From Dermatophilaceae bacterium Soc4.6 (GTDB lineage: Bacteria > Actinomycetota > Actinomycetes > Actinomycetales > Dermatophilaceae), in assembly GCA_039889245.1 (NCBI GenBank), contig JAZGVH010000002.1:1860001-1924000 (forward strand): a DNA stretch of 64,000 bases, written 5' to 3'. The notes beneath the pieces were generated by a model. It searched no databases. It was not told the DNA's origin and saw nothing but the letters and a program-made list of their open reading frames with translations. Below, piece after piece: positions 52,230 to 61,363 of this stretch (positions are counted from its first letter, which is position 1; each line of letters starts with the position of its first letter). The translations under genes were made by a program, and so were the position numbers.

Positions 52230-52445
52230 ATGACCATTCAGGCGGAGCGAATCGTCCTCACGGTCAAGGAAGCCGCCGAACGCCTCGGAATCGGCCGCAC
52301 CATGGTGTACGCCTTGGTCCGTTGCGGCGACATTGAGTCGATCGCGATCGGGCGTCTGCGGAGGATCCCGATCGATGCTCTCGATGACTTCGTCGGCCGG
52401 CTCCGGGAGGTCACCCGAAGCCATGACACGGCTGACCTTGACTGA
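52230..52445 (+). CDS. xis: Excisionase-like helix-turn-helix protein (71 aa)
   Basis: The winged HTH_17/MerR-like fold reads LTVKEAAERLGIGRTMVYALVRCGDIESIAIGRLRRIPIDALDDF, the standard pattern of actinobacterial excisionases. GGAGGA lies just before the ATG at 52230. In ICEs and integrated plasmids xis is normally followed at once by int. Here an ATG overlaps its stop (52444), but that frame ends after ~35 codons with no integrase motif. It probably marks the right end of the ICE. Confidence 0.8.
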   Translation: MTIQAERIVLTVKEAAERLGIGRTMVYALVRCGDIESIAIGRLRRIPIDALDDFVGRLREVTRSHDTADLD

Positions 52446-52676
52446 TGGGTAGCACGGGCAGGACCCGACACCACGACGACTTGGGCGCTGCCACGGGCGC
52501 ACATCAAGCTTTGACTCGCCCGTTCAGCCCAGTGCCCGGGGGGGGGACATAGCGCCCACGTTAGGTAGCGTCACACCGGCCCAGATAGACGCGCCACTCG
52601 GGATGCCCAGATCTTCCGCTACGGCTTGGGCGAAGCTCATTCTGGGCGGTGCGCACCCACCCTTGCCCCCAGGTGG
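52446..52676. other. Gap after xis, probable right end of the element
   Basis: No tRNA, integrase or clear attachment core is visible. A run of nine G at 52538-52546 could be prone to sequencing or replication slippage. An ATG at 52444 overlaps the xis stop and opens a ~35-codon frame (MGSTGRTRHHDDLG...) that ends at the G-run. It may be the remnant start of a lost integrase gene. Confidence 0.3.
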
Positions 52677-52719
52677 ATACCCGGTATACCGTACGAGCTG
52701 GCGGTTACATACCGGGTAT
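52677..52719. promoter_or_regulatory. PadR operator: perfect 11-bp inverted repeat
   Basis: ATACCCGGTAT (52677-52687) and ATACCGGGTAT (52709-52719) are exact reverse complements, 32 bp centre to centre, ending 13 bases before the padR start. ATAC...GTAT half-sites are typical of PadR operators, so the regulator probably represses its own operon, including the ABC exporter. Confidence 0.75.
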
Positions 52720-52731
52720 AGGGGGTCGACG

Positions 52732-53373
52732 ATGTCCGTTCGTCAGGGACTGATGGCACTGCTTGCGCAGGAGCCGATGTATGGCGCGCGTTTGCGCGCG
52801 GAGTTCGAGACCCGCACCGGGGGAACGTGGCCGCTCAACGTCGGGCAGGTCTACACGACCCTCGCCCGGTTGGAGCGGGACGGGCTGGTCGAGCCGCTCG
52901 GGGGCACGACCACCCGTCCCGACGACGAGGGCCGCATCGTCTACCAGCTGACCGACGCAGGGCAGGAGGCCGCCAGGCAGTGGTGGATGACGCCGGTCGC
53001 GCGCAGCGACACCCCGCGCGAGGAGCTGGTGATCAAGCTCGCGCTGGCGGTGGCCGCGCCGGGCGTCGACGTGGCCGCCGTCGTGCAGACGCAGCGGACG
53101 GCGACCCTGCGCCACCTGCGCGACCTCACCCGCCTCAAGGCCGACGGCGCGGCGTCCCGGGCTGGTGCCGCGGACGACACCCTGGCTTGGGCGCTGGTGC
53201 TGGAGCACCACCTCTTCGCCGCGGAGGCGGAGGCGCGGTGGCTCGACCACGTGGAGAGCCGGGTGGCCCGGGAGGCCCTCAGCCGACCGGTGGCGCGACG
53301 ACGGGGGGCGGAGCTGCATACGGAAATCGCCACTGCCACGACGACATCGACCACTCGGGGGAGCCACCGATGA
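52732..53373 (+). CDS. PadR-family transcriptional regulator (213 aa)
   Basis: Winged-helix repressor. The N-terminal domain reads [29 protein letters not shown], then [20 protein letters not shown] and [19 protein letters not shown], the PadR signature with its GQVYTTLxRLExDGLV recognition helix. The C-terminal helical domain (residues ~95-190) is the dimerisation part of the PadR-s1 type. ATG 52732 follows the inverted-repeat operator. Its stop overlaps the ABC ATPase start, so the three genes form an autoregulated exporter operon, usually induced by a toxic compound. Confidence 0.9.
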   Translation: MSVRQGLMALLAQEPMYGARLRAEFETRTGGTWPLNVGQVYTTLARLERDGLVEPLGGTTTRPDDEGRIVYQLTDAGQEAARQWWMTPVARSDTPREELVIKLALAVAAPGVDVAAVVQTQRTATLRHLRDLTRLKADGAASRAGAADDTLAWALVLEHHLFAAEAEARWLDHVESRVAREALSRPVARRRGAELHTEIATATTTSTTRGSHR

Positions 53374-54137
53374 GCAAGCAGACCCGCACGCAGGAGCCGT
53401 CGTCCGACGCGGTCCTCGTGCTGGACGACGTCACCCGGGTGCACGGCGGCGGCGCTACGCAGGTGTGGGCGCTTGACGGGGTCAGCCTCACCGTGCGCGC
53501 CGGCGAGCTCGTGGCCGTGATGGGTCCCAGCGGGTCGGGCAAGTCGTCGCTGCTGAACCTCGCGGGTGGGCTCGACCGCCCGACGAGCGGCAGCGTGCGC
53601 ATCCACGGCACCGACGTCGGCAGCCTCAAGTCCGGTGACCTCGCTCGGCTGCGGCGACGCCGGGTCGGCTTCGTCTTCCAGGACCTCAACCTCATCCCCA
53701 GCCTCACCGCGGTCGAGAACATCGGGCTGCCGCTCGAGCTCGACGGCGACTCGGTGCGGCACGCCCGCCGCAACGCGCTCGACGCGCTGGACCAGCTGGG
53801 CCTGCGCGAGCTGGCCGACCGCTTCCCCGACCAGATGTCGGGTGGGCAGCAGCAGCGCGTCGCCATCGCCCGGGCCCTGGTCGGACGGCGTCGGCTCGTC
53901 CTCGCCGACGAGCCCACCGGCGCGCTCGACTCGCACACCGGCGACGAGGTGCTCGCTGTGCTGCGCCGCCGCTGCGACGAGGGGGCAGCCGGTCTGCTCG
54001 TGACTCACGAGGCCCGGCACGCCGCCTGGGCCGACCGGGTGGTCTTCCTGCGCGACGGGCGGGTGGTCGACTCCACCGGTGAGCGCGACCAGCCCGAACA
54101 GCTGCTGACCTCGAGCACCACGGGGGGCCTGACGTGA
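53370..54137 (+). CDS. ABC transporter ATP-binding protein, MacB/LolD type (255 aa)
   Basis: Walker [24 protein letters not shown] near residue 52, Q-loop [17 protein letters not shown], signature motif [15 protein letters not shown], Walker [17 protein letters not shown] and H-loop [15 protein letters not shown] are all intact. Together with the FtsX-type permease it forms a MacB-like exporter or mechanotransmitter complex. It overlaps padR by 4 bases and the permease by 4 bases. Confidence 0.93.
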   Translation: MSKQTRTQEPSSDAVLVLDDVTRVHGGGATQVWALDGVSLTVRAGELVAVMGPSGSGKSSLLNLAGGLDRPTSGSVRIHGTDVGSLKSGDLARLRRRRVGFVFQDLNLIPSLTAVENIGLPLELDGDSVRHARRNALDALDQLGLRELADRFPDQMSGGQQQRVAIARALVGRRRLVLADEPTGALDSHTGDEVLAVLRRRCDEGAAGLLVTHEARHAAWADRVVFLRDGRVVDSTGERDQPEQLLTSSTTGGLT

Positions 54138-57100
54138 CCGCGACGGCCGCATTCACGAGACGGGAAGCCGTCGGGTCGGAGCGGGAGGACTCGCGCTTCG
54201 CGAGCTGGTGGTCGTCGTGGCGGGTCGCTATCCGGATGGGGCGGCGCGACGTGCGCCGCCACCGGGGGCGGTCTGCGCTTATCGTCGTCATGGTGTTTCT
54301 GCCCGTCGTGGCGGTGATCGGCGGCGTCGTCCTGATCTCGAGCGAGCAGGTGTCGTCGTCGGAGCAGCTGCAGCTCGCGTTGGGCGGCGCCGTCGGGATG
54401 GTCAGGATCGAGGGTGACGGGACCGTCGCCAGCAACCAGGAGTTCTACGCGCAGCACTGTCAGCCCCAGTGCCTCGACAGCGAGCCACCGGCCCGTCGTG
54501 CCACACCCGTCCCCGGGTGGTCAGCGGGCCACGAAGCGACGGCGCTGCAGGCCCTCACCGGAGGGGCGGTCGCCCGGGTGACCTCGAGCAGTGCCCGGGC
54601 GGTGCTGGGCTCGCGTCGGGTGTCGGTCTCCGTCCTCGGGGCGGACGTTGCGGCCCACCCGTTCCTGGGCGGTCGCGCGACCTTGCTGAGTGGGCGCTGG
54701 CCTTCGAGCGCAGACGAGGTGGTCGTCACCCCGGTGGGGTCGGGCCACGGCCTGCCGACCACGGGCCGGGTCACCGCGATCCCGTCCCCCGACAAGGCGG
54801 ACAAGGCCGCGACGACACCGACCGGGGCCGTCGAGCCGCGCGCCCTCACCGTCGTGGGCACGGCCACCGCCTTCACCAGCGACGACACGGGCAATGTCCA
54901 ACCGGCCGACCTCGTCACCCTGCCCGACGCCCTCGGGCGCGTCGACCCCGCGACCGGAGGCACCCGCAATTTCGTCGAGCCCCTGGGGGTGCAGTACCTC
55001 CTCGACCGCCCTGCGCCCCTCACCTCTGCGGAGGTGAGCGCCCTGAACGACCACGGCCTGGGCGTGGTTGACGAGCGCCTCAACGCCGGCAGCTCCGGCT
55101 ATCCCGACGACCCGAACGGAGGCGCCTTCTCCGCGTACACGGCGCTGGTCGCGGTGGGGCTGCTGCTCCTGACCAGCCTGCTGGCTGGCCCGGCCTTCGC
55201 CGTCAGCGCGGCCCGTCAGCGCCGCACCCTCGCCCTGACCGCCGCCAACGGCGCGACCACCGCACAACTGCGTCGCACAATGCTCGGCCAGGCCCTCGTC
55301 CTCGGCGTCCTCGCCGCCCTCCTAGGCGCAGCCGTCGGCCTCGGCGGCTCCTGGCTGCTGCTGCGGTGGCTCGCCCAGCACCAGCCCGGCACCTGGTGGG
55401 GGCCGTACGACGTGCCGACCGCGCCGGTCGCTATCGTCGTCGGCTCCGCCGTGATCAGCTCGGTCGTCGCCGCCGTGCTGCCGGCCCGTGGTCTCGGGCG
55501 GCTCGACGTCGTGCAGGTCATGCGCGGGCAGGAGATGCCGGCCAGGCTGCACCGCGGGCTGCCGGTCGTCGGTGCCCTACTCCTGCTGGGGGGCACCAGT
55601 GTCATGGCCTGGGGCTTCACCTACGCCGGCAACACCTCCCAGCCGCAGGCGCTGATCGGCATCACGGGCGGCGTGCTGATGCTGGTCGTCGGTGCGCTGT
55701 CCGTCATCCCGGCCGCCCTCGCCGGGCTGGGTCGCCTCACCCGTGAGCTGCCGGTCACCGTGCGCATGGCCACCCGCGACGCCGCCCGCCAGCGCGGGCG
55801 GGCCACCCCGACCGTCGCGGCCGTGATGGCGGCCGCCGCAGTCCTCACGACGGTGCTCGTTGTCACCGCGAGCAGCGCCCGCCACGACCGGCTGGCCTAC
55901 CAGCCGTCGGTGCCTCCCGGCACAGCCAGCCTCTCCTTGGGCGACGGCAACGTCGACGGCGCACTCGAAGGGACTGCCGGTGCCCTCACCCTCGCGACGG
56001 TGGTCAGGGGTGCGGCGCCGGACCTGCGGGTGTCGGCGATTGCCGACGTGAGCGGGGGCGACTCCCCCACCGGGCCGTCACGGGTCGTCGCCGCCCTGCG
56101 CACCGGGTGTCCCGTCTCGGTCGTCACCCGCGACGTGACCGGACCGATGCCGGTCGACACCCCGACGATGGGCCGGTGCACCTCGCTGAGCAGCCTGATG
56201 ACGGCTCCCTCGAGCCACATGCTCGTGGCCGACGCCGACTACCTCGCGCGGGCGCTCGACCTCAACGAGCGTGAGCGCGACGCCCTTGACCACGGCTCCA
56301 TGCTCGTCGTCGCCGGCCCGGGCCGCCCACCCCGCACAATCGAGACTCCCGGGACGACGGCGTCCGTGGAGCCCGCAGAGGCCACCGTCGACATCGTGGA
56401 CGGCACCGTGGCCATGGTCGACGCCCGCCTGGTCGCCGCCTCAGCCGGCGGCGCCGGGGCCAGCAACGGTGTCGCTGTCGCCGAGCCAGCCACCCGGGTC
56501 GACGGGACCCCCACCATGACGAAAGTGCCGGCCCTCGCCATCGACCGGTCGCGGTTCACCACCCTCCACGCGCCCGGGGCCGTCCTGACCCCCACCACGG
56601 CCACGGCGCACGGCTGGCCCACTACCCTCAGCTACACGGCCGCCTGGGACCCGGCCGGGTCGATCAGCCCGGCCGTAGAGGGCTCTGTTCAGGCTGCCCT
56701 CGACCGGCAGCTGCCCGGGGCGCGGATCTCCGTCGAGCGCGGCTACGACGGCGACCAGACCCTGCGGCTCGTGTCGCTCATCGCCATCGGCGTAGTCGCC
56801 TTTCTCACCCTCGTCGCGACCCTCATCGCCACCGCCCTCTCGCAGACTGAGAGCCAGGCCTTCTCCGGCACCCTCGCCGCGGTCGGTGCGACCCGGGGCA
56901 CCCGGCGTCGGATCGCCGGGGCGCAGGCGGGCTTCCTCGCCCTGGCCGGGGTGCTCCTCGGGATCGTCGTGGGGCTGGTGCCGGGCCTGCTCACGGCCCG
57001 GTTGGACACCTCTCCGCACCACTACGACACCCTGCAAGTCGGGCCCACCGTCGTCCTGCCGTGGCTCGACCTCCTCGTGCCGGTCGTCGTGGTGCCGCTG

Positions 57101-57166
57101 GCCGCCGCCCTCCTTGCCGCCGCGTGCATCCGCGCCTCACCCACAGTCACACGCCGCCTCACATGA
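54134..57166 (+). CDS. FtsX/MacB-type ABC permease (1010 aa)
   Basis: GTG 54134 overlaps the ATPase stop. A first TM helix (GRSALIVVMVFLPVVAVIGGVVL, residues ~47-70) is followed by a large extracytoplasmic domain, then paired helix clusters near 325-520 (YTALVAVGLLLLTSLLAGPAFAV, ALVLGVLAALLGAAVGLGGSWLLL, GGVLMLVVGALSVIPAALAGL). A second extracytoplasmic domain and C-terminal FtsX helices (VSLIAIGVVAFLTLVATLIATAL, FLALAGVLLGIVVGLVPGLL, LVPVVVVPLAAALLAAACI) follow. Duplicated FtsX domains in one chain are usual in actinobacteria. Confidence 0.9.
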   Translation: MTATAAFTRREAVGSEREDSRFASWWSSWRVAIRMGRRDVRRHRGRSALIVVMVFLPVVAVIGGVVLISSEQVSSSEQLQLALGGAVGMVRIEGDGTVASNQEFYAQHCQPQCLDSEPPARRATPVPGWSAGHEATALQALTGGAVARVTSSSARAVLGSRRVSVSVLGADVAAHPFLGGRATLLSGRWPSSADEVVVTPVGSGHGLPTTGRVTAIPSPDKADKAATTPTGAVEPRALTVVGTATAFTSDDTGNVQPADLVTLPDALGRVDPATGGTRNFVEPLGVQYLLDRPAPLTSAEVSALNDHGLGVVDERLNAGSSGYPDDPNGGAFSAYTALVAVGLLLLTSLLAGPAFAVSAARQRRTLALTAANGATTAQLRRTMLGQALVLGVLAALLGAAVGLGGSWLLLRWLAQHQPGTWWGPYDVPTAPVAIVVGSAVISSVVAAVLPARGLGRLDVVQVMRGQEMPARLHRGLPVVGALLLLGGTSVMAWGFTYAGNTSQPQALIGITGGVLMLVVGALSVIPAALAGLGRLTRELPVTVRMATRDAARQRGRATPTVAAVMAAAAVLTTVLVVTASSARHDRLAYQPSVPPGTASLSLGDGNVDGALEGTAGALTLATVVRGAAPDLRVSAIADVSGGDSPTGPSRVVAALRTGCPVSVVTRDVTGPMPVDTPTMGRCTSLSSLMTAPSSHMLVADADYLARALDLNERERDALDHGSMLVVAGPGRPPRTIETPGTTASVEPAEATVDIVDGTVAMVDARLVAASAGGAGASNGVAVAEPATRVDGTPTMTKVPALAIDRSRFTTLHAPGAVLTPTTATAHGWPTTLSYTAAWDPAGSISPAVEGSVQAALDRQLPGARISVERGYDGDQTLRLVSLIAIGVVAFLTLVATLIATALSQTESQAFSGTLAAVGATRGTRRRIAGAQAGFLALAGVLLGIVVGLVPGLLTARLDTSPHHYDTLQVGPTVVLPWLDLLVPVVVVPLAAALLAAACIRASPTVTRRLT

Positions 57167-57468
57167 CGAATAGTGACCTCATCCCGGGTCAGCCACCCGC
57201 GACTTCAGTACCCCACGTCAAGAGCGGGCGTAACCTGCCCCGTGGCGCCCAGGCCCGGCGCGGCTGGGGCCCAGATGAACGGTCGCCGGGCATCTGCCTT
57301 CCCCCTCCGTGACGGGGTGCACCTGCACCCGAGCACCGTGGTCCCAGCAGCCTCAGGACCCGGCCGCACCTGGACGGCGTGGTATCGCCGGAAGTTTGGC
57401 TGTCCGACTCCGCCGCCTGTCGACCGCCCCCGGATCGCGGCATGGGCTTACGTCGATAGGGTCGAGTC
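57167..57468. other. Intergenic, ~300 bases
   Basis: No gene with a recognisable product. The last 20 bases contain a candidate leaderless promoter for the following gene. Confidence 0.35.
57457..57462 (+). promoter_or_regulatory. Candidate -10 element TAGGGT (leaderless)
   Basis: TAGGGT ends 6 bases before the GTG at 57469, the spacing expected when transcription starts at the start codon. No ribosome site is present. The same arrangement recurs at 60319. Confidence 0.5.
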
Positions 57469-57768
57469 GTGGCCAAGCGTCCTGAGATCGTCTGTATCTG
57501 TGGGTCGGCAAGGTTCATGACCGAGATGCGTGCGGTGAACCGTGAGCTGACCTTCGCCGGAGCCCTCGTCGTCGCCCCGAGCGAGGTGGACGAGTCGCCC
57601 ACCTCCAAGCAGAACGCCGTCCTGGACGCTCTCCACCTGCGCAAGATCGACCTGGCCGACCGAGTCTTGATCGTCAACCTCGGCGGGTACGTCGGGGAGT
57701 CGACGCGGAGAGAAATCTCCTACGCCCAAGCAGCGGGCAAGCCAATCACCTTCACCGATCCCCTCTGA
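57469..57768 (+). CDS. Nucleoside 2-deoxyribosyltransferase-fold protein (99 aa)
   Basis: Short alpha/beta protein: EIVCICGSARFMTEMRAVNREL, TFAGALVVAPSEVDE, LHLRKIDLADRVLIVNLGGYVGESTRREISYAQAAGKPI. The opening (I)CGSxRF and the closing G-x-S-T-R-x-E-I-x-Y-A motif are typical of nucleoside 2-deoxyribosyltransferase-like/DUF4406 proteins, which bind or transfer deoxyribosides. The catalytic Glu candidate is in STRREISYA. GTG start with a leaderless promoter pattern. Solitary gene. Confidence 0.75.
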   Translation: MAKRPEIVCICGSARFMTEMRAVNRELTFAGALVVAPSEVDESPTSKQNAVLDALHLRKIDLADRVLIVNLGGYVGESTRREISYAQAAGKPITFTDPL

Positions 57769-57907
57769 CGACGAGAGGGCGCTTATCGGCAATTCCGGGA
57801 GATCTCATCCGACGTAGAGACCTGCTGCAGACCGCCGCGTAGCGACTACCCCAGCGGCAACAGATCCAAAGGAAGCCTCACCCTCAGGAACGTGGGGTCA
57901 TGGGTCA

Positions 57908-58477
57908 TCAGCAGTCCCCGACGTCGTACGCGCTGTGCAGGATATGGCGGATGGTGCTGTCGGCGTCGAGGTCAGACGAGTCGAGCCACCAGCCTCGTGA
58001 GGCGATGCCCTTCCACATGGTCGCCCGCAATTGGTCGTGACCGTCGAAGGCGAACTGCTCGAGCGGTGGTCGCTGCAGGTCGCGGGCGACGCAGGTGGCG
58101 GCATCTGGATCCAGCACGACGAGTCGCAGCCGTGAACCGAGCGACGCGCGGAAGACGTCCAGCTGGTCGGCGTCCGGCACGATCCAGTCGATGACCGGGG
58201 TGAAGCCGGCGGCCATGAAGTTGGTGGCGAGCGAGCAGATGTTGTCGTTGCACAGCGCCACCTGGTGGGCCGCCTCGGCCGGCGGATCTCCCAGCGGCCA
58301 GACGTAGCCACCGACGACGAGCCGCGCGACGGCATCCCCATTGACGACCGCGGACCGGGACAGTGCACGAGCCACACCTTGGGCGACGGTCGTCTTACCG
58401 GCCCCGGGGGTGCCGGTGATGAGCACCGCGGCCCGCCCGCCATCGAGCGGACTGGGCCACGCCTCGGGGGTGGTCAT
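57908..58477 (-). CDS. P-loop kinase-like ATPase (189 aa)
   Basis: AAA_33/chloramphenicol-phosphotransferase-like P-loop protein. Walker A is ITGTPGAGKTTVAQGVARAL at residues ~19-38. VNGDAVARLVVGGYVWP carries the acidic residue after the P-loop, and LRLVVLDPDAATCVARDLQR is a lid-like region. The substrate is unknown, probably a small metabolite. ATG 58477 overlaps the stop of the esterase frame (ATGA), so both are in one minus-strand operon. Confidence 0.75.
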   Translation of the reverse strand: MTTPEAWPSPLDGGRAAVLITGTPGAGKTTVAQGVARALSRSAVVNGDAVARLVVGGYVWPLGDPPAEAAHQVALCNDNICSLATNFMAAGFTPVIDWIVPDADQLDVFRASLGSRLRLVVLDPDAATCVARDLQRPPLEQFAFDGHDQLRATMWKGIASRGWWLDSSDLDADSTIRHILHSAYDVGDC

Positions 58478-59342
58478 GCGACCCGGGTCCCGGCGTTGGC
58501 CGTGCGGAAGGCCCAGCGCAGCGCGTCCGGCAGCAGGACCCCGCCGTGATTCGGGTTGTGCCCGCCGTCGCCCAGGACGAGCCGGAAGTCGTAGCCTGCC
58601 TCGGCCAGGGCCGCCGAGACGCGCAGGTTGTGCGCCAGCCAGTTCCGCTTCGGCTGGTCCCAGTTGAGGTCGCGGTGGCCCGCCTGCAGGAAGATCCGCA
58701 GCGGCTTGCGCTTCGTGGCGGGGATGAGCTCGGGGTAGGGGTTGCCGTCGGGCATCTGGGCGAAGCTGGACAGGAACGCGATGACACGGCCGAACTGCTC
58801 CGGCCGCAGCCAGGCGGCGGTGAAGGCGCAGCTGCCCCCGCTGCTGCCACCACAGATCGCCCGTTCGGCGGGATCGTGGCTCAGCACCCACCGGGCCTCG
58901 ACCAGCGGCAGGACCTCCTCGAGGAGGAACCTCACGTAGCGCCCGTCGAACGCGTCGTACTCGGCGTTGCGGTTCTTGCGCTCATCCGGGTCCTGCACGC
59001 CGGCGAAGACCCCCGGGTCGACGAAGACGCCGATCGTCGCGGGCAGCTCGCCGGAGGCGACGAGGTTGTCGAGCACGATGCCGGCCCGCACCTGACCCTC
59101 GGGGTCGAGGTACCACCACCCGTCCTGGAACACGACCACCCGGGTCGGCGCCGTGGCGTCGTGCCCGGCCGGGACATGCATCCAGACCCGACGCGTCGTG
59201 CCCGGATAGATCGCGCTGGCTGGCAGGACGAGCTCGACGCTCTCTCCCGAGACGACGTCGGCTCGGCGCTGCGAGTCAGGCCGCAGTCGTCACGCACCTC
59301 GGCCTGGTCGATGGGCAGGGGCCGGTAGGCAACGGTGGGCAC
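58474..59342 (-). pseudogene. Fes-like esterase with an N-terminal frameshift
   Basis: The main frame contains VWMHVPAGHDATAPTRVVVF, QDGWWYLDP, then ERAICGGSSGGSCAFTAAWL (serine nucleophile) and GDGGHNPNHGGVLLPDALRW (catalytic His), an alpha/beta-hydrolase of the enterochelin-esterase type. Its frame is open only from about 59290 (LRPDSQRRADVVSGESVEL) and has no start before an internal ATG. A second frame from GTG 59342 supplies the missing N-terminus (MPTVAYRPLPIDQAEVRDDC). One indel near 59285 joins them into the expected family length. If translation starts at the internal ATG (59181) the enzyme may still be made. Confidence 0.7.
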
Positions 59343-59349
59343 GCTGGCG

Positions 59350-59355
59350 AACCTA
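59350..59355 (-). promoter_or_regulatory. Candidate -10 element TAGGTT (leaderless, minus strand)
   Basis: TAGGTT on the minus strand ends 7 bases before the GTG at 59342, matching the leaderless layout seen at 57457 and 60319. Confidence 0.45.
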
Positions 59356-59581
59356 GACGCCCAGCAATCGAGAACGCCAGCGCATTCCTTCGAGCGTCCG
59401 GAATCTCGGGATGGGGAGATCGCCGATGCGTCCTACCGCCGCGGGTGCGGCGGGTCCTGCTCCGCCGCGGAGGGTGAACCCTCGGTCTCGTCTCACCGCG
59501 ACAGTCAGGGGCGGGCGGGGATCGTAACGTCCGCTTCGGGGCACGTTGCGGACCACGGCGCGCCGACCGACCTCCCCTTGG

Positions 59582-60157
59582 TCAGAATGGCTTGGCGATG
59601 GCGCTTGTCATGGCTAGCTGGACGTCGGACGCGACCTGCGTCGGCGACCTGCCCATCGTGTAGACCGTCTTAGTCGCGAGGTGGTCGTCCAGCCCATCCC
59701 TGCTCCACCGGTCCAGCCAGTCGACCCCGTCGCGGATCCAGTCGCGCCCTTTACCGGCGACGCACCTCCACCGCAGTTCGGCGACTGAGGCGGCTGGGTC
59801 GTGGGCCGGGCGGAGGAGGACGACCGTGTGATCCTGCAGGGTCCGTTCGATGATGGCTCGCCCGGCCGGGGTGGTGACGTGGGTGTGGCCCGCTCCGAAC
59901 GCGATGACGGCGTGACGATGCTCGTGCAGGAGCCGTGGGACGGCATGGGCCAGCGCCTCCTCCCACGCCAGATGCGCCCGCTCGTAGCCGGCGACCTCGA
60001 TGAGGTCGGCGAAACGGGTCAGCGGCCAGCCGGCCTCCTCGTAGTACGGAAGTGAAGCCTCGTCGGCGTCGACGAACGCCACGCCCAGGGCCGACGCGAC
60101 CAAGGGGCCGACCGTCGACTTACCCGCTCCCGGCGGACCGATCAGGACCAGAGTCAC
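59582..60157 (-). CDS. Shikimate-kinase-like P-loop kinase (191 aa)
   Basis: Begins VTLVLIGPPGAGKSTVGPLVASALG, with Walker A GPPGAGKS at residues ~7-14. FVDADEASLPYYEEAGW and GYERAHLAWEEALAHAVPRLL resemble the shikimate kinase Walker A-FxD-E order, and VIAFGAGHTHVT corresponds to the VxxxGGG region in modified form. RWRCVAGKGRDWIRDG suggests a lid arginine. The substrate is uncertain. GTG 60157 was chosen because it directly precedes the first strand; longer frames upstream are low complexity. Confidence 0.7.
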   Translation of the reverse strand: MTLVLIGPPGAGKSTVGPLVASALGVAFVDADEASLPYYEEAGWPLTRFADLIEVAGYERAHLAWEEALAHAVPRLLHEHRHAVIAFGAGHTHVTTPAGRAIIERTLQDHTVVLLRPAHDPAASVAELRWRCVAGKGRDWIRDGVDWLDRWSRDGLDDHLATKTVYTMGRSPTQVASDVQLAMTSAIAKPF

Positions 60158-60318
60158 ACCCCTAGTCAACACCGGCTGCTCCTCCGGTTGGGCCGTCCTC
60201 AGCGAGCCCTGGCCAACGGTTTTCCTGTTGGGTCTGTGTTTCTCGCAAGCGCGCCCGTCCCGGGGCGCGCGCTGTACCGCATCCAGGATGAGCAGGTGCC
60301 GCTTCGGGGACGACTCCC

Positions 60319-60324
60319 TAGATT
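60319..60324 (+). promoter_or_regulatory. Candidate -10 element TAGATT (leaderless)
   Basis: TAGATT ends 6 bases before the GTG at 60331, identical spacing to the site at 57457. Confidence 0.5.
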
Positions 60325-60330
60325 GTTGGG

Positions 60331-61146
60331 GTGCGCCCACCCGACCCCGTCTTTGCGGACCCACGCCTCGCCGCCCTGTACGACGTCCTCGACGACGACC
60401 GCTGCGACCTCGATGCGTATGTCGACCTCGCTGACGAGCTGTGTGCCGGCCGGGTGGTCGACATCGGGTGCGGGACGGGTTCACTGGCCGTCCGGTTGGC
60501 GCGGACCGGCAGGACCGTGATCGGCGTCGACCCTGCCGGTGCCTCGTTGGACATCGCCCGGACGAAGCCGCTGGCGGAGAGCGTGACCTGGGTGCAGGGT
60601 GACGCCACCGCCCTCGTGGGACGGGAAGTCGGAGCCGACCTCGTGGTGATGACAGGGAACGTCGCGCAGGTGTTCGTCTCCGACGCAGACTGGAGCACGA
60701 CGCTGGAAGCCGTGCACGACTGCCTGCACCTCGGTGGCTGGTTCGTGTTCGAGACCCGCCGACCGGAGGTCCGCGACTGGGAACAATGGCATGTCGCGCT
60801 GACGACGATTGACCTGGCTGACGGAAACAGCGTGATCGTGGGGCGGACTGTGACCGAGGTCGCTCCGCCGCTGGTGACCTTCGAGTCGCAGACGACGGTG
60901 GGTGGCCAGGTCATCGCGTCGGCGTCCACGCTGCGTTTCCGGGGCCGCGATGAGATCGAGCAGGATCTGAGCGAGCACGGCTTCGACCTCGTCGACGTGC
61001 GCGACGCACCTGACCGCCCGGGAAAGGAGCTCGTCTTCCTGGCCCACCGCGCCACCGGTCCGCGCAGAGTCGACGCCGTCCGAACCCGGTCGACAGCAGG
61101 CGAACCCTCACACCGCGTGGAGGACGTACGCCCGCATCTGCTGTGA
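60331..61146 (+). CDS. Class I SAM-dependent methyltransferase (271 aa)
   Basis: SAM-binding motif I is VVDIGCGTGSLAVRLARTG at residues ~42-60. VIGVDPAGASLDIARTKP (motif II), VTWVQGDATAL (motif III) and DLVVMTGNVAQVF (motif IV) follow in the normal order. C-terminal half: LGGWFVFETRRPEVRDWEQW and ELVFLAHRA. Substrate unknown, small molecule likely. GTG start with a leaderless promoter pattern. Confidence 0.85.
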   Translation: MRPPDPVFADPRLAALYDVLDDDRCDLDAYVDLADELCAGRVVDIGCGTGSLAVRLARTGRTVIGVDPAGASLDIARTKPLAESVTWVQGDATALVGREVGADLVVMTGNVAQVFVSDADWSTTLEAVHDCLHLGGWFVFETRRPEVRDWEQWHVALTTIDLADGNSVIVGRTVTEVAPPLVTFESQTTVGGQVIASASTLRFRGRDEIEQDLSEHGFDLVDVRDAPDRPGKELVFLAHRATGPRRVDAVRTRSTAGEPSHRVEDVRPHLL

Positions 61147-61318
61147 TCCGTGCGCTATGCCCCAGGTCATAGGCTGCGTCCTTCCGTCGCTATGACCGTC
61201 AAGCCGGCGCGTCAGAGGCCGGTGGCCGGCAAGGCCCGTCTCGCAGGCGGAACTGTTCGCGAGAGCAGCGGACACCGCTCGACGCCACGTCTTCCGATCG
61301 CCGTACGCGGATCCCTGC

Positions 61319-61349
61319 CCGGGAACGCGCGCGCAACGCGGCATGTGAG
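61319..61349 (+). repeat. 31-bp direct repeat, copy 1 (before the VOC gene)
   Basis: Matches 61791-61821 at 29 of 31 positions; both begin CCGGGAACGCGC and end CAACGCGGCATGTGAG. The two copies bracket the VOC gene. Confidence 0.7.
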
Positions 61350-61363
61350 GCGCGGCCGAGGCT

